Source: Hyphomicrobium sp. CS1BSMeth3 (GTDB taxonomy: Bacteria; Pseudomonadota; Alphaproteobacteria; Rhizobiales; Hyphomicrobiaceae). From it: a stretch of DNA of 64,000 nucleotides. The stretch spans positions 62,001 to 126,000 of the forward strand of contig NZ_FPEI01000005.1 in assembly GCF_900117415.1 (NCBI RefSeq), written 5' to 3'. This document shows positions 25,393-34,605 of the stretch, in pieces; positions within the stretch are counted from its first letter, which is position 1, and the number at the start of each line of letters is the position of its first letter. A program made the translations under genes and the position numbers. The notes under the pieces are model-generated. The model was not told where the DNA came from and searched no databases. It worked only from the letters and a program-made list of their open reading frames with translations.

Positions 25393-27245
25393 ATTTTGGC
25401 CGCCTCACAATCCGGCACGTCGCCTGCCTTGGTCCGGGCAAGAAGGATGCTGCCGTCGACTTCGAGGCGGGGGCTAACGCTGTCATCGGGCTGAGCGACA
25501 CCGGCAAGTCATTCGTATTCGAGCTCATCGACTTCATGCTCGGCGCCGAAGAGCTCAAACGGGAACTGCCAGAGGCCGCCGGCTACGATACCGTAGTCAT
25601 GGGAGTCGAGACGGCGGATGAAAAGCTGCTCACACTCAGACGATCCATGAGCGGCGGCGACATGCACCTTCTCGACGGCCTCGTCATGTCACGCACCGGG
25701 GAGACAGTGGTTGAAACCCTTGTTGCGACGGAGCGAAAGAAAGGTCCACGAACGATCAATCAATTCTACCTCGACATGCTCGGCCTCTCCGGCATGGTCC
25801 TGCTGGCCAGGAAAGAGAAGGGGACGACACAGCGGCTGTCGATTCGCACGCTCTCCAAGCTGGCACTCGTCAGTGAAACGCGCATCATCGAGCAGCAGTC
25901 GCCAATTCTCTCCGGGCAGTTCACTCTCGCAACGCCGGAAATGAGCCTCTTTAAGCTGCTCGTCTCCGGTGTCGACGACTCTGCACTGATCTCCTATGCG
26001 AGCGAGACCAAGACCGTGGAAGAGAAGCAGGATCGCCTCGCTGCCGGGCGCGCGCTTGTGGCCGATCGACTGAAACAGCTTCTGGACGAAGGACACGACG
26101 AGAATGCATTAAGATCCGAGCTTGCCGGATTCGAAGACACGCTTGCCAAACTCCGGCGGGGTACCGGCAGTGCCGAACAGGATCTGGTCTCCATCCGCCG
26201 GCGCGTTAGGCGTCTCGCCGAAACCCAGGACATCGCCGAGCAGCGCAAAGGGGAGCTGACCGGGCTGCTTTCCCGCTTTTCCCTCCTCGCCGCTCACTAT
26301 CTCAGCGACATGGAAAGATTGACCGCCATAGCCGAAGCAGCAGAAGCACTCGATTCACTTGCCCCCGGACCGTGCCCGCTCTGCGGCGCAACCGCGGACG
26401 CCCAGAACCACGCGAAGGTGTGCGAAGCCGACCTGCCGGCTCTCGCGCTAGCCGCGCGCGCCGAAGCCCATCGTATCAAGCGGCTTCACGATGATCTTTC
26501 GGTGACCATAGCGCGCGCCGAATCTGAAACCGTGGAACTCGAGGCGAAGCTTTCTGACATTGCCCGCCAATCACAGGCAGCGCGAACGGCACGATCCGAT
26601 GCCGAGCAGGATGCCCGCGCTCAGAGGGCCGGGTACACGGAGGTGGTTGAGCAGTCCAATTCAGTGAAGGATCGCTTGCGTGCATTCGACGCCATCCGCG
26701 ACCTCGAACGCTCGATCGCGACACTGGAGCAGGAGACGGAAGAGACCGCCCCGCAGATGCCTGATGTCGCCGCACCCCGCGCCAATCTTGATGATCTTGC
26801 GCAGGAGGTAGGCGCCATTCTCCAGGCCTGGAATGTTCCGGGCACCAAGCGCGTGTTCTTCGACGCGAAGGCCAACGATCTTCAGCTCGATGGCAAATTG
26901 CGCGGCTCACAAGGCAAAGGAATGCGCGCGCTGACCCATGCGGCCTTCATCATTGGTCTCATGACCTATTGCCTCAAGAACGGGCGTCCGCATCCGGGCT
27001 TTGTGGTCATTGACTCTCCATTGCTGTCATACCGGGGTGATGAAGTTGAGGAAGATCCGACGCAGGACTTGAAGAACACGACCGTAGATGCCGCTTTCTA
27101 TAGATGGCTGGCAAAGGATCTGACTGAAGGTCAGGTCATCGTCATCGAGAACCGCGATGCCCCGAGTGACGTTTCCGACAAAATCGGTATCCATCAGTTC
27201 ATGGGTGCGACAGGCACTCGATATGGCTTCTTTCCGAAGAATTGA
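25389..27245 (+). CDS. ABC-three-component system SMC/Rad50-like ATPase (DUF3732-type)
   Basis: A 618-residue ABC ATPase of the RecF/SMC class. Walker A is AVIGLSDTGKSFVFELIDFM (about 31-50). A long coiled-coil arm (about 200-510) is interrupted by a Rad50-type zinc-hook-like CPLC near 328. The C-terminal half-site ends with HPGFVVIDSPLLSYRGDEVE (Walker B region near 538). Such ATPases are thought to sense foreign or damaged DNA and control the effector. The GTG start at 25389 overlaps the middle-component stop. The operon is on the opposite strand from the surrounding ICE backbone, consistent with insertion as a unit. Confidence 0.82.
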   Translation: MNFGRLTIRHVACLGPGKKDAAVDFEAGANAVIGLSDTGKSFVFELIDFMLGAEELKRELPEAAGYDTVVMGVETADEKLLTLRRSMSGGDMHLLDGLVMSRTGETVVETLVATERKKGPRTINQFYLDMLGLSGMVLLARKEKGTTQRLSIRTLSKLALVSETRIIEQQSPILSGQFTLATPEMSLFKLLVSGVDDSALISYASETKTVEEKQDRLAAGRALVADRLKQLLDEGHDENALRSELAGFEDTLAKLRRGTGSAEQDLVSIRRRVRRLAETQDIAEQRKGELTGLLSRFSLLAAHYLSDMERLTAIAEAAEALDSLAPGPCPLCGATADAQNHAKVCEADLPALALAARAEAHRIKRLHDDLSVTIARAESETVELEAKLSDIARQSQAARTARSDAEQDARAQRAGYTEVVEQSNSVKDRLRAFDAIRDLERSIATLEQETEETAPQMPDVAAPRANLDDLAQEVGAILQAWNVPGTKRVFFDAKANDLQLDGKLRGSQGKGMRALTHAAFIIGLMTYCLKNGRPHPGFVVIDSPLLSYRGDEVEEDPTQDLKNTTVDAAFYRWLAKDLTEGQVIVIENRDAPSDVSDKIGIHQFMGATGTRYGFFPKN

Positions 27246-27451
27246 GCCGAGAGCAGATAAGGCGAAACCGCGCGGGGCCCATGTCAGCGAGCTGATAAAT
27301 ATCGGCTTGATGGGACGTTGCGCCTTCGTGCGCCGCACAACCAGCCGAAGCTTTTTCCGCAGCTTCTGGCCCTTCACGACACGAACCCCTCATCCGCTTT
27401 GTGCGCGATTGCACCCATTTCCAGCGGGGGGGAAGGAGGTGGCGGGTGTCG

Positions 27452-27949
27452 CTATCCCGGCGGATGGCCAGTCGCGACCGGGCATGACGAAGACGCGGGC
27501 ATTCTCCGAATGATACAACGTGCAAGCGCCCAGCAGAGAACCGTTGGGACCAAGCACGTTGCGATCAGAAGGATTGCCGGCACGTTGTCGGAGGCGGTTT
27601 CAGCGCTTGGCGGCGCGATGGAGCTTCCTCCTGCATAAACCAGCCAGAGGCCGACCAAGAAGCCGGTGGCTATCGAGAACAAGAATCCCGGAGTACGATG
27701 CAGGGCGGCCGCAGCGCCGAGGATGAAGCCGGCAGCGGCGGCGGGCGCGATGCCCATGAGATAGCTCAGCGGCACGCCGTAGATGAGGCCGAAGAGGGAG
27801 AGCCACCACACACTGGCAATATCGCCTGTCTGGCTCACCCCATAGACGCCCATTCCGGCAAAGAACGTCAACGCGCCGACAGGCGGCCCCATGAGCAAGA
27901 ATACGCCCAAGACCTTGAGTAGGATCGTCAGGCGTTGGCCAAGGGGCAT
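27452..27949 (-). CDS. Integral membrane protein of unknown function
   Basis: A 165-residue hydrophobic protein, MPLGQRLTILLKVLGVFLLM, with four likely membrane spans (about 8-30, 42-65, 75-95 and 98-118) and another near 128-148. I use ATG 27949, preceded by GGAAA at a normal distance, because the longer ORF to 28018 adds only polar residues without a ribosome-binding site. It lies downstream of the Toprim gene on the same strand. No family recognised. Confidence 0.65.
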   Translation of the reverse strand: MPLGQRLTILLKVLGVFLLMGPPVGALTFFAGMGVYGVSQTGDIASVWWLSLFGLIYGVPLSYLMGIAPAAAAGFILGAAAALHRTPGFLFSIATGFLVGLWLVYAGGSSIAPPSAETASDNVPAILLIATCLVPTVLCWALARCIIRRMPASSSCPVATGHPPG

Positions 27950-28036
27950 GGGCTGTTTCCTTTGCAGCGATCCCGCACTCTGACCATGGTGTTTGATTGC
28001 GCAATCGCGATGAGGCACGTCGAGCGATGTTCCTGT

Positions 28037-29080
28037 TCAGCGCGGTGCCGCAAGAAGGAAGCGTTCAACATCGTCCGGCGTGACTTGGGGGCGTACGAGC
28101 GCGCGCAGATCGTCCAGGCCGAAGGCGACGAGATCCTCGTTGAAATCGCCGAGGCGTGGCGACAGCGGGATCGCTTCGATCCCGGCAGCCGCGGCGCGCG
28201 CGGTCAGGGTCGCCATGGCGCCATCGCCGGCAGGATCGATGTCGCGGAGGATGTAGAGCCGGCGCAGCGTGTCCGGAAACAGGATGGCTGCGAGATGCGC
28301 GGCCGACAGTGCCGCCATCAGCGACATGCCCGGCAACACCATGCGCAAGGACAGCATGGTCTCGATCCCCTCGCCGGCCGCCATCACCTCACACGAGGGG
28401 CCGAACCGCACGGCATGGCCGAGCAGCGAGCCCATCGCCTTGCGCGGCGTCTCGATCGGCGCCTTGCCCATGCCGGAGGGATCGAGCCACGTGCGGTGCG
28501 CGCCAGTGATGATACCGCCGAGATCCGTGACACTGGCGATCATCGCGGGCCAGATCTGTGTCGGCCCATCATTCGGGCGATGATAGCAACGCGGATGATA
28601 GCGGAGCGCTCCGACGTCATGCAGATCATCGATGCTTCGATGACGCAGGTAGGTTTCCACCAATGTGCCGTGGATCGGTTGCGACGCGGCGACCAGACGC
28701 CGGGACGCCTCGGGTGAGCCGGTCGGCGCTGGTGTCGTGTAGCGCTTTTGTTGCGGATCGGGCTCCGGGCGCGGCAGGCTGAGAAAGAGCCGGGCCTCGT
28801 CTGCAACATCGCGGAAGTCGACCAGTCCCAAGCTCTCGCGGATCACGTCGAGCAGGTCGCCATGTTCGGCCGTCGCCGAGTCGGTCCACTTACCAGCAGC
28901 CCCCTTGCCGCTTTCCGGGCCGAACAGCCGGACATACATGGAGCGTCCTGGCGTATTGCGCACGTCACCGACAATCCAATAGCGGCCGACGCGGCGGCCG
29001 TTGGAGAGGTACTTGCGGCACACCGCCTCGGCCTCGCGCGCGAGGCGATGTGCAAGCTCTGACGCATCACGCCGGGCCAT
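28037..29080 (-). CDS. DUF7146/Toprim domain protein (TraC-like primase-helicase type)
   Basis: A 347-residue protein with an N-terminal DUF7146-like region (WIVGDVRNTPGRSMYVRLFG, DLLDVIRESLGLVDFRDVAD) and a C-terminal Toprim domain. In the latter, EVMAAGEGIETMLSL (about 228) carries the conserved Glu and LRRLYILRDIDPAGDGA (about 270) carries the DxD-like metal-binding acids. Plasmid and ICE proteins of this type are thought to prime transferred single strands. ATG 29080 overlaps the methyltransferase-helicase stop by one base (TGATG), so the two are coupled. A truncated paralogue of its C-terminus lies at 23436-23600. Confidence 0.82.
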   Translation of the reverse strand: MARRDASELAHRLAREAEAVCRKYLSNGRRVGRYWIVGDVRNTPGRSMYVRLFGPESGKGAAGKWTDSATAEHGDLLDVIRESLGLVDFRDVADEARLFLSLPRPEPDPQQKRYTTPAPTGSPEASRRLVAASQPIHGTLVETYLRHRSIDDLHDVGALRYHPRCYHRPNDGPTQIWPAMIASVTDLGGIITGAHRTWLDPSGMGKAPIETPRKAMGSLLGHAVRFGPSCEVMAAGEGIETMLSLRMVLPGMSLMAALSAAHLAAILFPDTLRRLYILRDIDPAGDGAMATLTARAAAAGIEAIPLSPRLGDFNEDLVAFGLDDLRALVRPQVTPDDVERFLLAAPR

Positions 29081-32000
29081 CAGGCGGCCTCCCGCTCGCC
29101 AATGCGTTCGACAGGATAACGCTCCATCAGCTTTGCGATGATCGAAGGACCGCTGGCGTCGGTCGGGACGAACATCCTGAGCTTCCACGAGATGATCTCA
29201 TGAAAGAGGCCGTACGCAGACAGACGGTTCCGCATGGTCTCGGAGAAGCCCAGCAATTCGATGCGATGAGCGCCCATGGCGCGAACGCGGCGAAGCTGGA
29301 GGCCTTCGGCCAGGTCAAGGACGGTCCTGCCGTCCATCAGGGCGGAGAAGGCTTCTTCGGGTGTCAGCGTGGCGCGATCGGCCGAGAGCGTACTCGAAAC
29401 CCAGGCCGGCGATACGCGGCGACCGATGACGCGCTCACCGTCATTGGTCTGAAGCCGATAGACCCGCGTCGACTCGCCCGGCAGCCGCTTCCAGATGGGA
29501 AGTAGCAGCCCGGCAACGATGTGCAGCGTGCTCTCGGAGAACTCGGGAACCTGTGCGAGTTCCGTGGTCCAGCTTTGCCGGAATGGACTGTGGTCGGCGT
29601 CGATCCAATGGCTTTCCACCATGGTGCTGAGGGGGACCGAAACCGTCTCCATCGGCCGGATGAGACGCACGCGGCGTTCCATCTCGCCGTCATCGAGCAT
29701 GATGCTCGGCGCGGAGACCTGCACCGCTGCGCGGCCCGATCGTTCGTTGACGAGCAGCCTGCCGCCACGGTCGGAGAGATGCGCAAGCGCCTCGTCGAGC
29801 GTCACCGGCCGGTTGCGCAGGCGTTGCAGGATCGTCAGGAGCCGCGTCTCGGCGCCGGTGCCGGGATGCACATGGATCGTGCGCCGGTCGGTGATCTCAA
29901 AACTCTCCGCCCGCAACGTCTCGAGGCCGACATCATAGGTGCCCGACGCGATGGCGCCCTCGACACGCGCGTTCAACAACTGCTCGAAAGCGGTGAAGAG
30001 CACGTCCTGCAGCTCGATCGTCAACGCCAGGAGCCGATTGAGGAACGTGGTGATGGGAGGCAGGCCGTCCTTCATGCCATTGGAATCGGAGAGCGAGAGG
30101 CCCGTCGCCTGCTCGAAGGCCTGAAGCGAGCAGCCCTCGACCTTGCCGCGCACGATCAGCGTGTAGAGCTGGCGCAGCGCATCGCGTGCGTACGGGCTCT
30201 CGAGATTGTCCTCCGGACGGAACAGCCCCTGGCCGCCCGTCTGACGCTGACCACGGGTGATCGCCCCGAGCGTATCGAGGCGCCGCGCGATGGTGCTGAG
30301 AAAGCGCTTTTCTGCCTTCACGTCCGTCGAGATCGGGCGGAACAGGGGAGGCTGCGCCTGGTTGGTCCGGTTCGTGCGGCCCAGGCCCTGAATGGCTGCA
30401 TCGGCCTTCCAGCCCGGCTCGAGCAGATAGTGAATGCGCAGGCGCTGGTTCTGCGCCGAGAGCTCGGCGTGATAGCTCCGGCCCGTACCCCCCGCGTCAC
30501 TGAAGACGAGAATGCGCTTCTCGTCATCCATGAACGCGGCTGTCTCGGCGAGATTGGCCGACCCCACGCGGCTTTCGACGACAAGCCGCTGGCCTTTGCG
30601 GATGATGCGTCGCGACCGCCCCGTCACCTCCGCCACGATGTCCGTGCCGAAGCGCTGCACGATCTGGTCGAGTGCACCGGGCACCGGCGGCAGGGACGCA
30701 AGCCGCTCGATCAATTCGCCGCGGCGGGCAACGGCCTCGCGGCTTTCGACGGGCTGGCCATCCCGGAGCACGGGGCGCGTCGATAGATTGCCCTCGCTAT
30801 CCGTGTAGGGCTCGTAGAGCTGCACAGGGAAGGAGTGGAGCAGATAATCGAGCACGTACTCCCGCGGTGTGATGTCGACCTGGATGTCGTTCCATTCCTC
30901 GGTCGGGATCTCGGCCAGCCGGCGCTCCATCAGGGCCTCGCCGGTCGAGACGATCTGCACGACGGCGGCATGACCCTTTTCGAGATCGCGCTCGATCGAT
31001 CTGACGAGTGTCGGCGTCTTCATCGACGTCAGAAGATGACCGAAGAAGCGCTGCTTGGCGCTCTCGAACGCCGAACGCGCGGCGGACTTCGCCTGGGCAT
31101 TGAGCGTGCCCATCTCTCCGGTGATATTCGTTGCCCGCAAAGCCGCGTCGAGGTTGTTGTGGATGATGGCGAACGCTCCGGCATAGGCATCGTAGATGCG
31201 CGTCTGCTCGGGCGTAAGCTGGTGCTCGACGAGCTCGTATTCAACGCCGTCGTAGCTGAGCGAGCGCGATGTATAGAGGCCGAGCGCCTTGAGATCGCGT
31301 GCGAGCACCTCCATCGCCGCGACGCCGCCGGCCTCGATGGCCTGGACGAACTCGGCCCGATTGGCGAACGGGAAATCCTCCCCACCCCAGAGACCAAGCC
31401 GCTGCGCATAGGCGAGATTGTGGACGGTGGTCGCGCCGGTCGCCGAGACATAGACGACGCGGGCATTGGGCAGAGCGTGCTGCAATCTGAGACCGGCGCG
31501 TCCTTGCTGCGAGGCCTCCTGCTCGCCGCGGTCGCCCTTAGCCGAAGCGGCATTCTGCATGGCGTGCGATTCATCGAAGATAATGGCGCCATCGAAGTCG
31601 GCCCCAAGCCAGTCGACGATCTGGCGGACGCGCGATCGCTTCTCGCCACGATCATCCGTGCGCAGGGTCGCGTAGGTCAGGAACAGAATGCCCTCGTGGA
31701 GGCGGATGGCCTTGCCCTGGGGAAAGCGCGATAGCGGCGTAACGAGCAAACGCTCCATGCCAAGTGCGGACCAGTCGCGCTGCGCGTCCTCGAGCAGCTT
31801 GTCGGACTTGCTCACCCAGATGGCACGGCGCCGTCCCTGCAGCCAGTTGTCGAGGAGAATGCCGGCGACCTGGCGTCCTTTGCCGGCACCCGTGCCATCG
31901 CCGAGCATGAAGCCGCGGCGGAACCGAACGGCATTCGGCGCATCGTCCGCCGCCGCGGCGACAACGTCGAAGGTCTCATCCACGGTCCAGGCACCGGCGA

Positions 32001-33405
32001 GATGCTCGCTGTGTGCCTCGCCGGCATAGACGACGGTCTCGAGCTGGGCGTCCGAGAGGTGCCCGTCCGCAATCACCTTCGTCGGCAAGCGCGGCCGATA
32101 GCTCGCCTTCGGCGGTGCGACCGACGCCATGGCCGCCGACTGGACGAGCTTGGTCGGATGGCGCTGCGCGCCGGGGATCCGGATCGACTGCAGCGCATAG
32201 TCTTCATAGATCGCGTCCGAGAGGCGTGCACCCTCGGGCGGTGTCCAATCGACTGTCTCGTAGGCGACCTCGACGCCGCCGAGGGCATGACCGGCAATAG
32301 GCGTGGCGCGCGTCGCAACGCGCGTTGTGCCCGTGCGTCGCGCCCGCGAGGCTGTCGCAGACATCGTGCGCGCGGGAACCTGCGCAGCCGAGCATGGAGG
32401 CCGCGGTGGGACGTGCGTGCTGATCCAGCCGAGGAGCGTCGCAACGTCGGGGGCCATGCCGGGCGATGTCGGGAATACCGTCGGATCGTCGGCGGGCACC
32501 TTGTCGATGACGGTGATGCGCGTCTCGATGTTCGTGCCATGCTTGGTATAGACCGACCCGTCGATGGCGGCGGTGAAGACCACGCGACCACGGGCCTGCA
32601 GCCGCTCGAAGGCCTCGCGCCACGCAGGGGCATCAGGCGCAAAGCCGGCGCCGGTAATGGCAACAAGCCGGCCACTATCGCCGAGGCGAGCCAGTGCGGA
32701 GGAGAGATGACGGCAGGCGGCATCGGCCACGCGACCGCTGACGTTGGCAAGCGCCGAGAACGGCGGATTCATTAGAACGATCGTCGGCACGATCGCGCGA
32801 TCGAGATGATCGTCGATCTGCGCCGCGTCGAAGCGCGTGACGGAAACCTCCGGAAAGAGGTGGGTGAGCAGGCCGGCGCGGGTGTCCGCGAGCTCGTTCA
32901 AGATGAGCGTGCTGCCGGAGGTCTCGGCCAGGACGGCGAGCAATCCGGTGCCGGCGGACGGCTCGAGCACGCGGTCGCCCGGTACGATTGCAGCTGCGGT
33001 GAGCGCGGCAAGGCCGAGCGGCAGCGGCGTCGAGAACTGCTGGAAGGCCTGGGCTTCTTCCGATCGCCGGGTATGGGTGGGAAAGAGATTGGCGATCTTC
33101 ACCAGCGTCGGCAGTGCGGCGCCGGATGTCCGTGCCTTGCGCAGGACCGCCTTGCCGTACTTGCGCAGGAACATCACGGCCGCGGCTTCGCAGGCGTCGT
33201 AGCCCGTCTTCCAGGTCCAGGCGCCCGATGTGTCGGATGCGCCGAAGGTTTGTTCCATGGCCGCACGCAGGATCGCGGCATCGACGCGACGGCCATGTTC
33301 GAGATGGACAAGGAGAAGACGGGCTGCCTCGGTGAGACGCGGGGCAGTGTCGTCGTTGGACGGACGTGCGAGCGGCGCGCTCGCGCGGTTGGTATGGGAT
33401 GTCAT
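29080..33405 (-). CDS. Bifunctional DNA methyltransferase / strawberry-notch superfamily 2 helicase
   Basis: At 1441 residues this joins two enzymes. The N-terminal part is a class I SAM methyltransferase with motif I RVLEPSAGTGLLAVLAE (about 144) and motif IV TIVLMNPPFSALA (about 209), as in N6-adenine DNA methylases. The rest is a superfamily 2 helicase of the strawberry-notch group: Walker A GDGTGAGKGRQVAG (about 503), DEAD-box variant IIFDESHAMQNA (about 611), and the Sno signature FSDAGGTGRSYHAEL (about 970) before a long C-terminal domain. Phage P1 DarB has a similar architecture and protects incoming DNA from restriction, so an antirestriction role is plausible. I use ATG 33405. Confidence 0.88.
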   Translation of the reverse strand: MTSHTNRASAPLARPSNDDTAPRLTEAARLLLVHLEHGRRVDAAILRAAMEQTFGASDTSGAWTWKTGYDACEAAAVMFLRKYGKAVLRKARTSGAALPTLVKIANLFPTHTRRSEEAQAFQQFSTPLPLGLAALTAAAIVPGDRVLEPSAGTGLLAVLAETSGSTLILNELADTRAGLLTHLFPEVSVTRFDAAQIDDHLDRAIVPTIVLMNPPFSALANVSGRVADAACRHLSSALARLGDSGRLVAITGAGFAPDAPAWREAFERLQARGRVVFTAAIDGSVYTKHGTNIETRITVIDKVPADDPTVFPTSPGMAPDVATLLGWISTHVPPRPPCSAAQVPARTMSATASRARRTGTTRVATRATPIAGHALGGVEVAYETVDWTPPEGARLSDAIYEDYALQSIRIPGAQRHPTKLVQSAAMASVAPPKASYRPRLPTKVIADGHLSDAQLETVVYAGEAHSEHLAGAWTVDETFDVVAAAADDAPNAVRFRRGFMLGDGTGAGKGRQVAGILLDNWLQGRRRAIWVSKSDKLLEDAQRDWSALGMERLLVTPLSRFPQGKAIRLHEGILFLTYATLRTDDRGEKRSRVRQIVDWLGADFDGAIIFDESHAMQNAASAKGDRGEQEASQQGRAGLRLQHALPNARVVYVSATGATTVHNLAYAQRLGLWGGEDFPFANRAEFVQAIEAGGVAAMEVLARDLKALGLYTSRSLSYDGVEYELVEHQLTPEQTRIYDAYAGAFAIIHNNLDAALRATNITGEMGTLNAQAKSAARSAFESAKQRFFGHLLTSMKTPTLVRSIERDLEKGHAAVVQIVSTGEALMERRLAEIPTEEWNDIQVDITPREYVLDYLLHSFPVQLYEPYTDSEGNLSTRPVLRDGQPVESREAVARRGELIERLASLPPVPGALDQIVQRFGTDIVAEVTGRSRRIIRKGQRLVVESRVGSANLAETAAFMDDEKRILVFSDAGGTGRSYHAELSAQNQRLRIHYLLEPGWKADAAIQGLGRTNRTNQAQPPLFRPISTDVKAEKRFLSTIARRLDTLGAITRGQRQTGGQGLFRPEDNLESPYARDALRQLYTLIVRGKVEGCSLQAFEQATGLSLSDSNGMKDGLPPITTFLNRLLALTIELQDVLFTAFEQLLNARVEGAIASGTYDVGLETLRAESFEITDRRTIHVHPGTGAETRLLTILQRLRNRPVTLDEALAHLSDRGGRLLVNERSGRAAVQVSAPSIMLDDGEMERRVRLIRPMETVSVPLSTMVESHWIDADHSPFRQSWTTELAQVPEFSESTLHIVAGLLLPIWKRLPGESTRVYRLQTNDGERVIGRRVSPAWVSSTLSADRATLTPEEAFSALMDGRTVLDLAEGLQLRRVRAMGAHRIELLGFSETMRNRLSAYGLFHEIISWKLRMFVPTDASGPSIIAKLMERYPVERIGEREAA

Positions 33406-33525
33406 GTGGCTGAGCCTGAAGGAGAGCGAAGGACGGGCGAGCCGGCCGGCGCTCTCTCTCAACCGCACCGGCTCAACCCAACCGCAGCCAACCTCTCCCT
33501 CGACGCCCGCCCGCGCCGCCCGCCA

Positions 33526-34170
33526 TCAGCCGAACCGATGGCCGTCCTCCGTGAAGGTGTATTCGTTGGCGACGATTGCTTCGTCGACGACGGCGGCGGA
33601 GGTCAGACATTCGTATTCACGTTCGAGCTGGTGATAGAGCCAGCAGGCGAGATCGCGCAGCGCCTCGATGACGGCATCTTCGGCGTCGGCGGTCATCTCC
33701 TGTGAGACAGGGCTGTCGCGTTCGACCGAGATCGCCATGCTGAGCTCGTGGTGGGCGCGGCCGCGGTGGGTCACGACGGCGTGGAGCTGATAGAAATTCC
33801 GGCGCTGAGTCGCCTGGAGCGCATCGGCGATGCGGTGGAGCTTCTCATCATTAGGCGCATGTGCGCGGATCTTGCGTGATGCCGCCTTGGCATGGCTGTA
33901 GCGCCCCTCGAAGCAGGCGCCGTCACCCTGATTCCAGAAACCGGAGAACCAGATGCAGGGTTTGCCTCGCGTGCCGCCGCCGTAGAGGCGAACGGCGCGC
34001 GTGTCGAGGCGGACGCCGAGGATTTTGCATACGCTCTCGAAGTCCTCATAGACGCACTCGAACCAGTCATGGTCGAAGGCGCCTGCGCGATACCAGGCGC
34101 GGGCTTTTTCCTCCGCAGCGTCCGAGAGCTCGTCGAGGTGATAGACGGCGGTCTCGATGATCTCAGGCAT
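33526..34170 (-). CDS. Hypothetical ICE backbone protein
   Basis: A 214-residue acidic protein starting MPEIIETAVYHLDELSDAAE. It contains FDHDWFECVYEDFESVCKILG and IWFSGFWNQGDGACFEGRYS, a Trp/Gly-rich segment (about 74-93). The C-terminus is acidic and helical. Proteins of this family are sometimes labelled antitoxin-like in databases, but no toxin partner is visible here. I use ATG 34170, which overlaps the end of the upstream gene by eight bases; the ORF extension to 34320 lies in that gene. Confidence 0.7.
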   Translation of the reverse strand: MPEIIETAVYHLDELSDAAEEKARAWYRAGAFDHDWFECVYEDFESVCKILGVRLDTRAVRLYGGGTRGKPCIWFSGFWNQGDGACFEGRYSHAKAASRKIRAHAPNDEKLHRIADALQATQRRNFYQLHAVVTHRGRAHHELSMAISVERDSPVSQEMTADAEDAVIEALRDLACWLYHQLEREYECLTSAAVVDEAIVANEYTFTEDGHRFG

Positions 34171-34501
34171 CTCGATCACCGCCTCCCAGCACGATGGCGA
34201 GCCAGGTGATGGCCGCGCTAGTGGCCAAGGCGAAAAGAGCGTCAAAGCAATCCGCCTTGCGCTGCACGAGTTCGTCAAACTCCGATGGGATCGCCAGCGT
34301 CGGCACATCGTAGGGTTCAATGTGCTGCGGCCAGACGCCCGTCACATAGGTATCTCCCGAGCCATCGATGTCCTCCTTCTGCTGGGACCAGTTGTCGTCC
34401 GCGATCGCGAGGCGGCAGGCTTCAGCGAGCGTGTCGGCCGCGTAACGGTGGCGGCGATAGACGGGGAGACGGAAGGTTGTTTCGATGATGAAGATCGGCA
34501 T
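34163..34501 (-). CDS. Small hypothetical ICE backbone protein
   Basis: A 112-residue protein with start MPIFIIETTFRLPVYRRHRY and middle CRLAIADDNWSQQKEDIDGS, ending in a hydrophobic helix (ALFALATSAAITWLAIVLGG). It lies between the ParB-family gene and the preceding entry, with an eight-base overlap into the latter. No function is known to me. The ORF extension to 34609 reads through the ParB stop region in another frame. Confidence 0.65.
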   Translation of the reverse strand: MPIFIIETTFRLPVYRRHRYAADTLAEACRLAIADDNWSQQKEDIDGSGDTYVTGVWPQHIEPYDVPTLAIPSEFDELVQRKADCFDALFALATSAAITWLAIVLGGGDRDA

Positions 34502-34605
34502 GGCGAACACTCCAAAGATCGGCGCCCGCCGAGGTCGGCGGGCCGCGAACGCAGGCTGATGGGGATGGGAGCGGAGCGGCGCGATGGCCGCTCCGCTGTG
34601 GTGGC

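Noticed and set aside
29521-30786. 421-residue plus-strand ORF
   Set aside because: Antisense to the helicase part of the methyltransferase-helicase gene; composition only.
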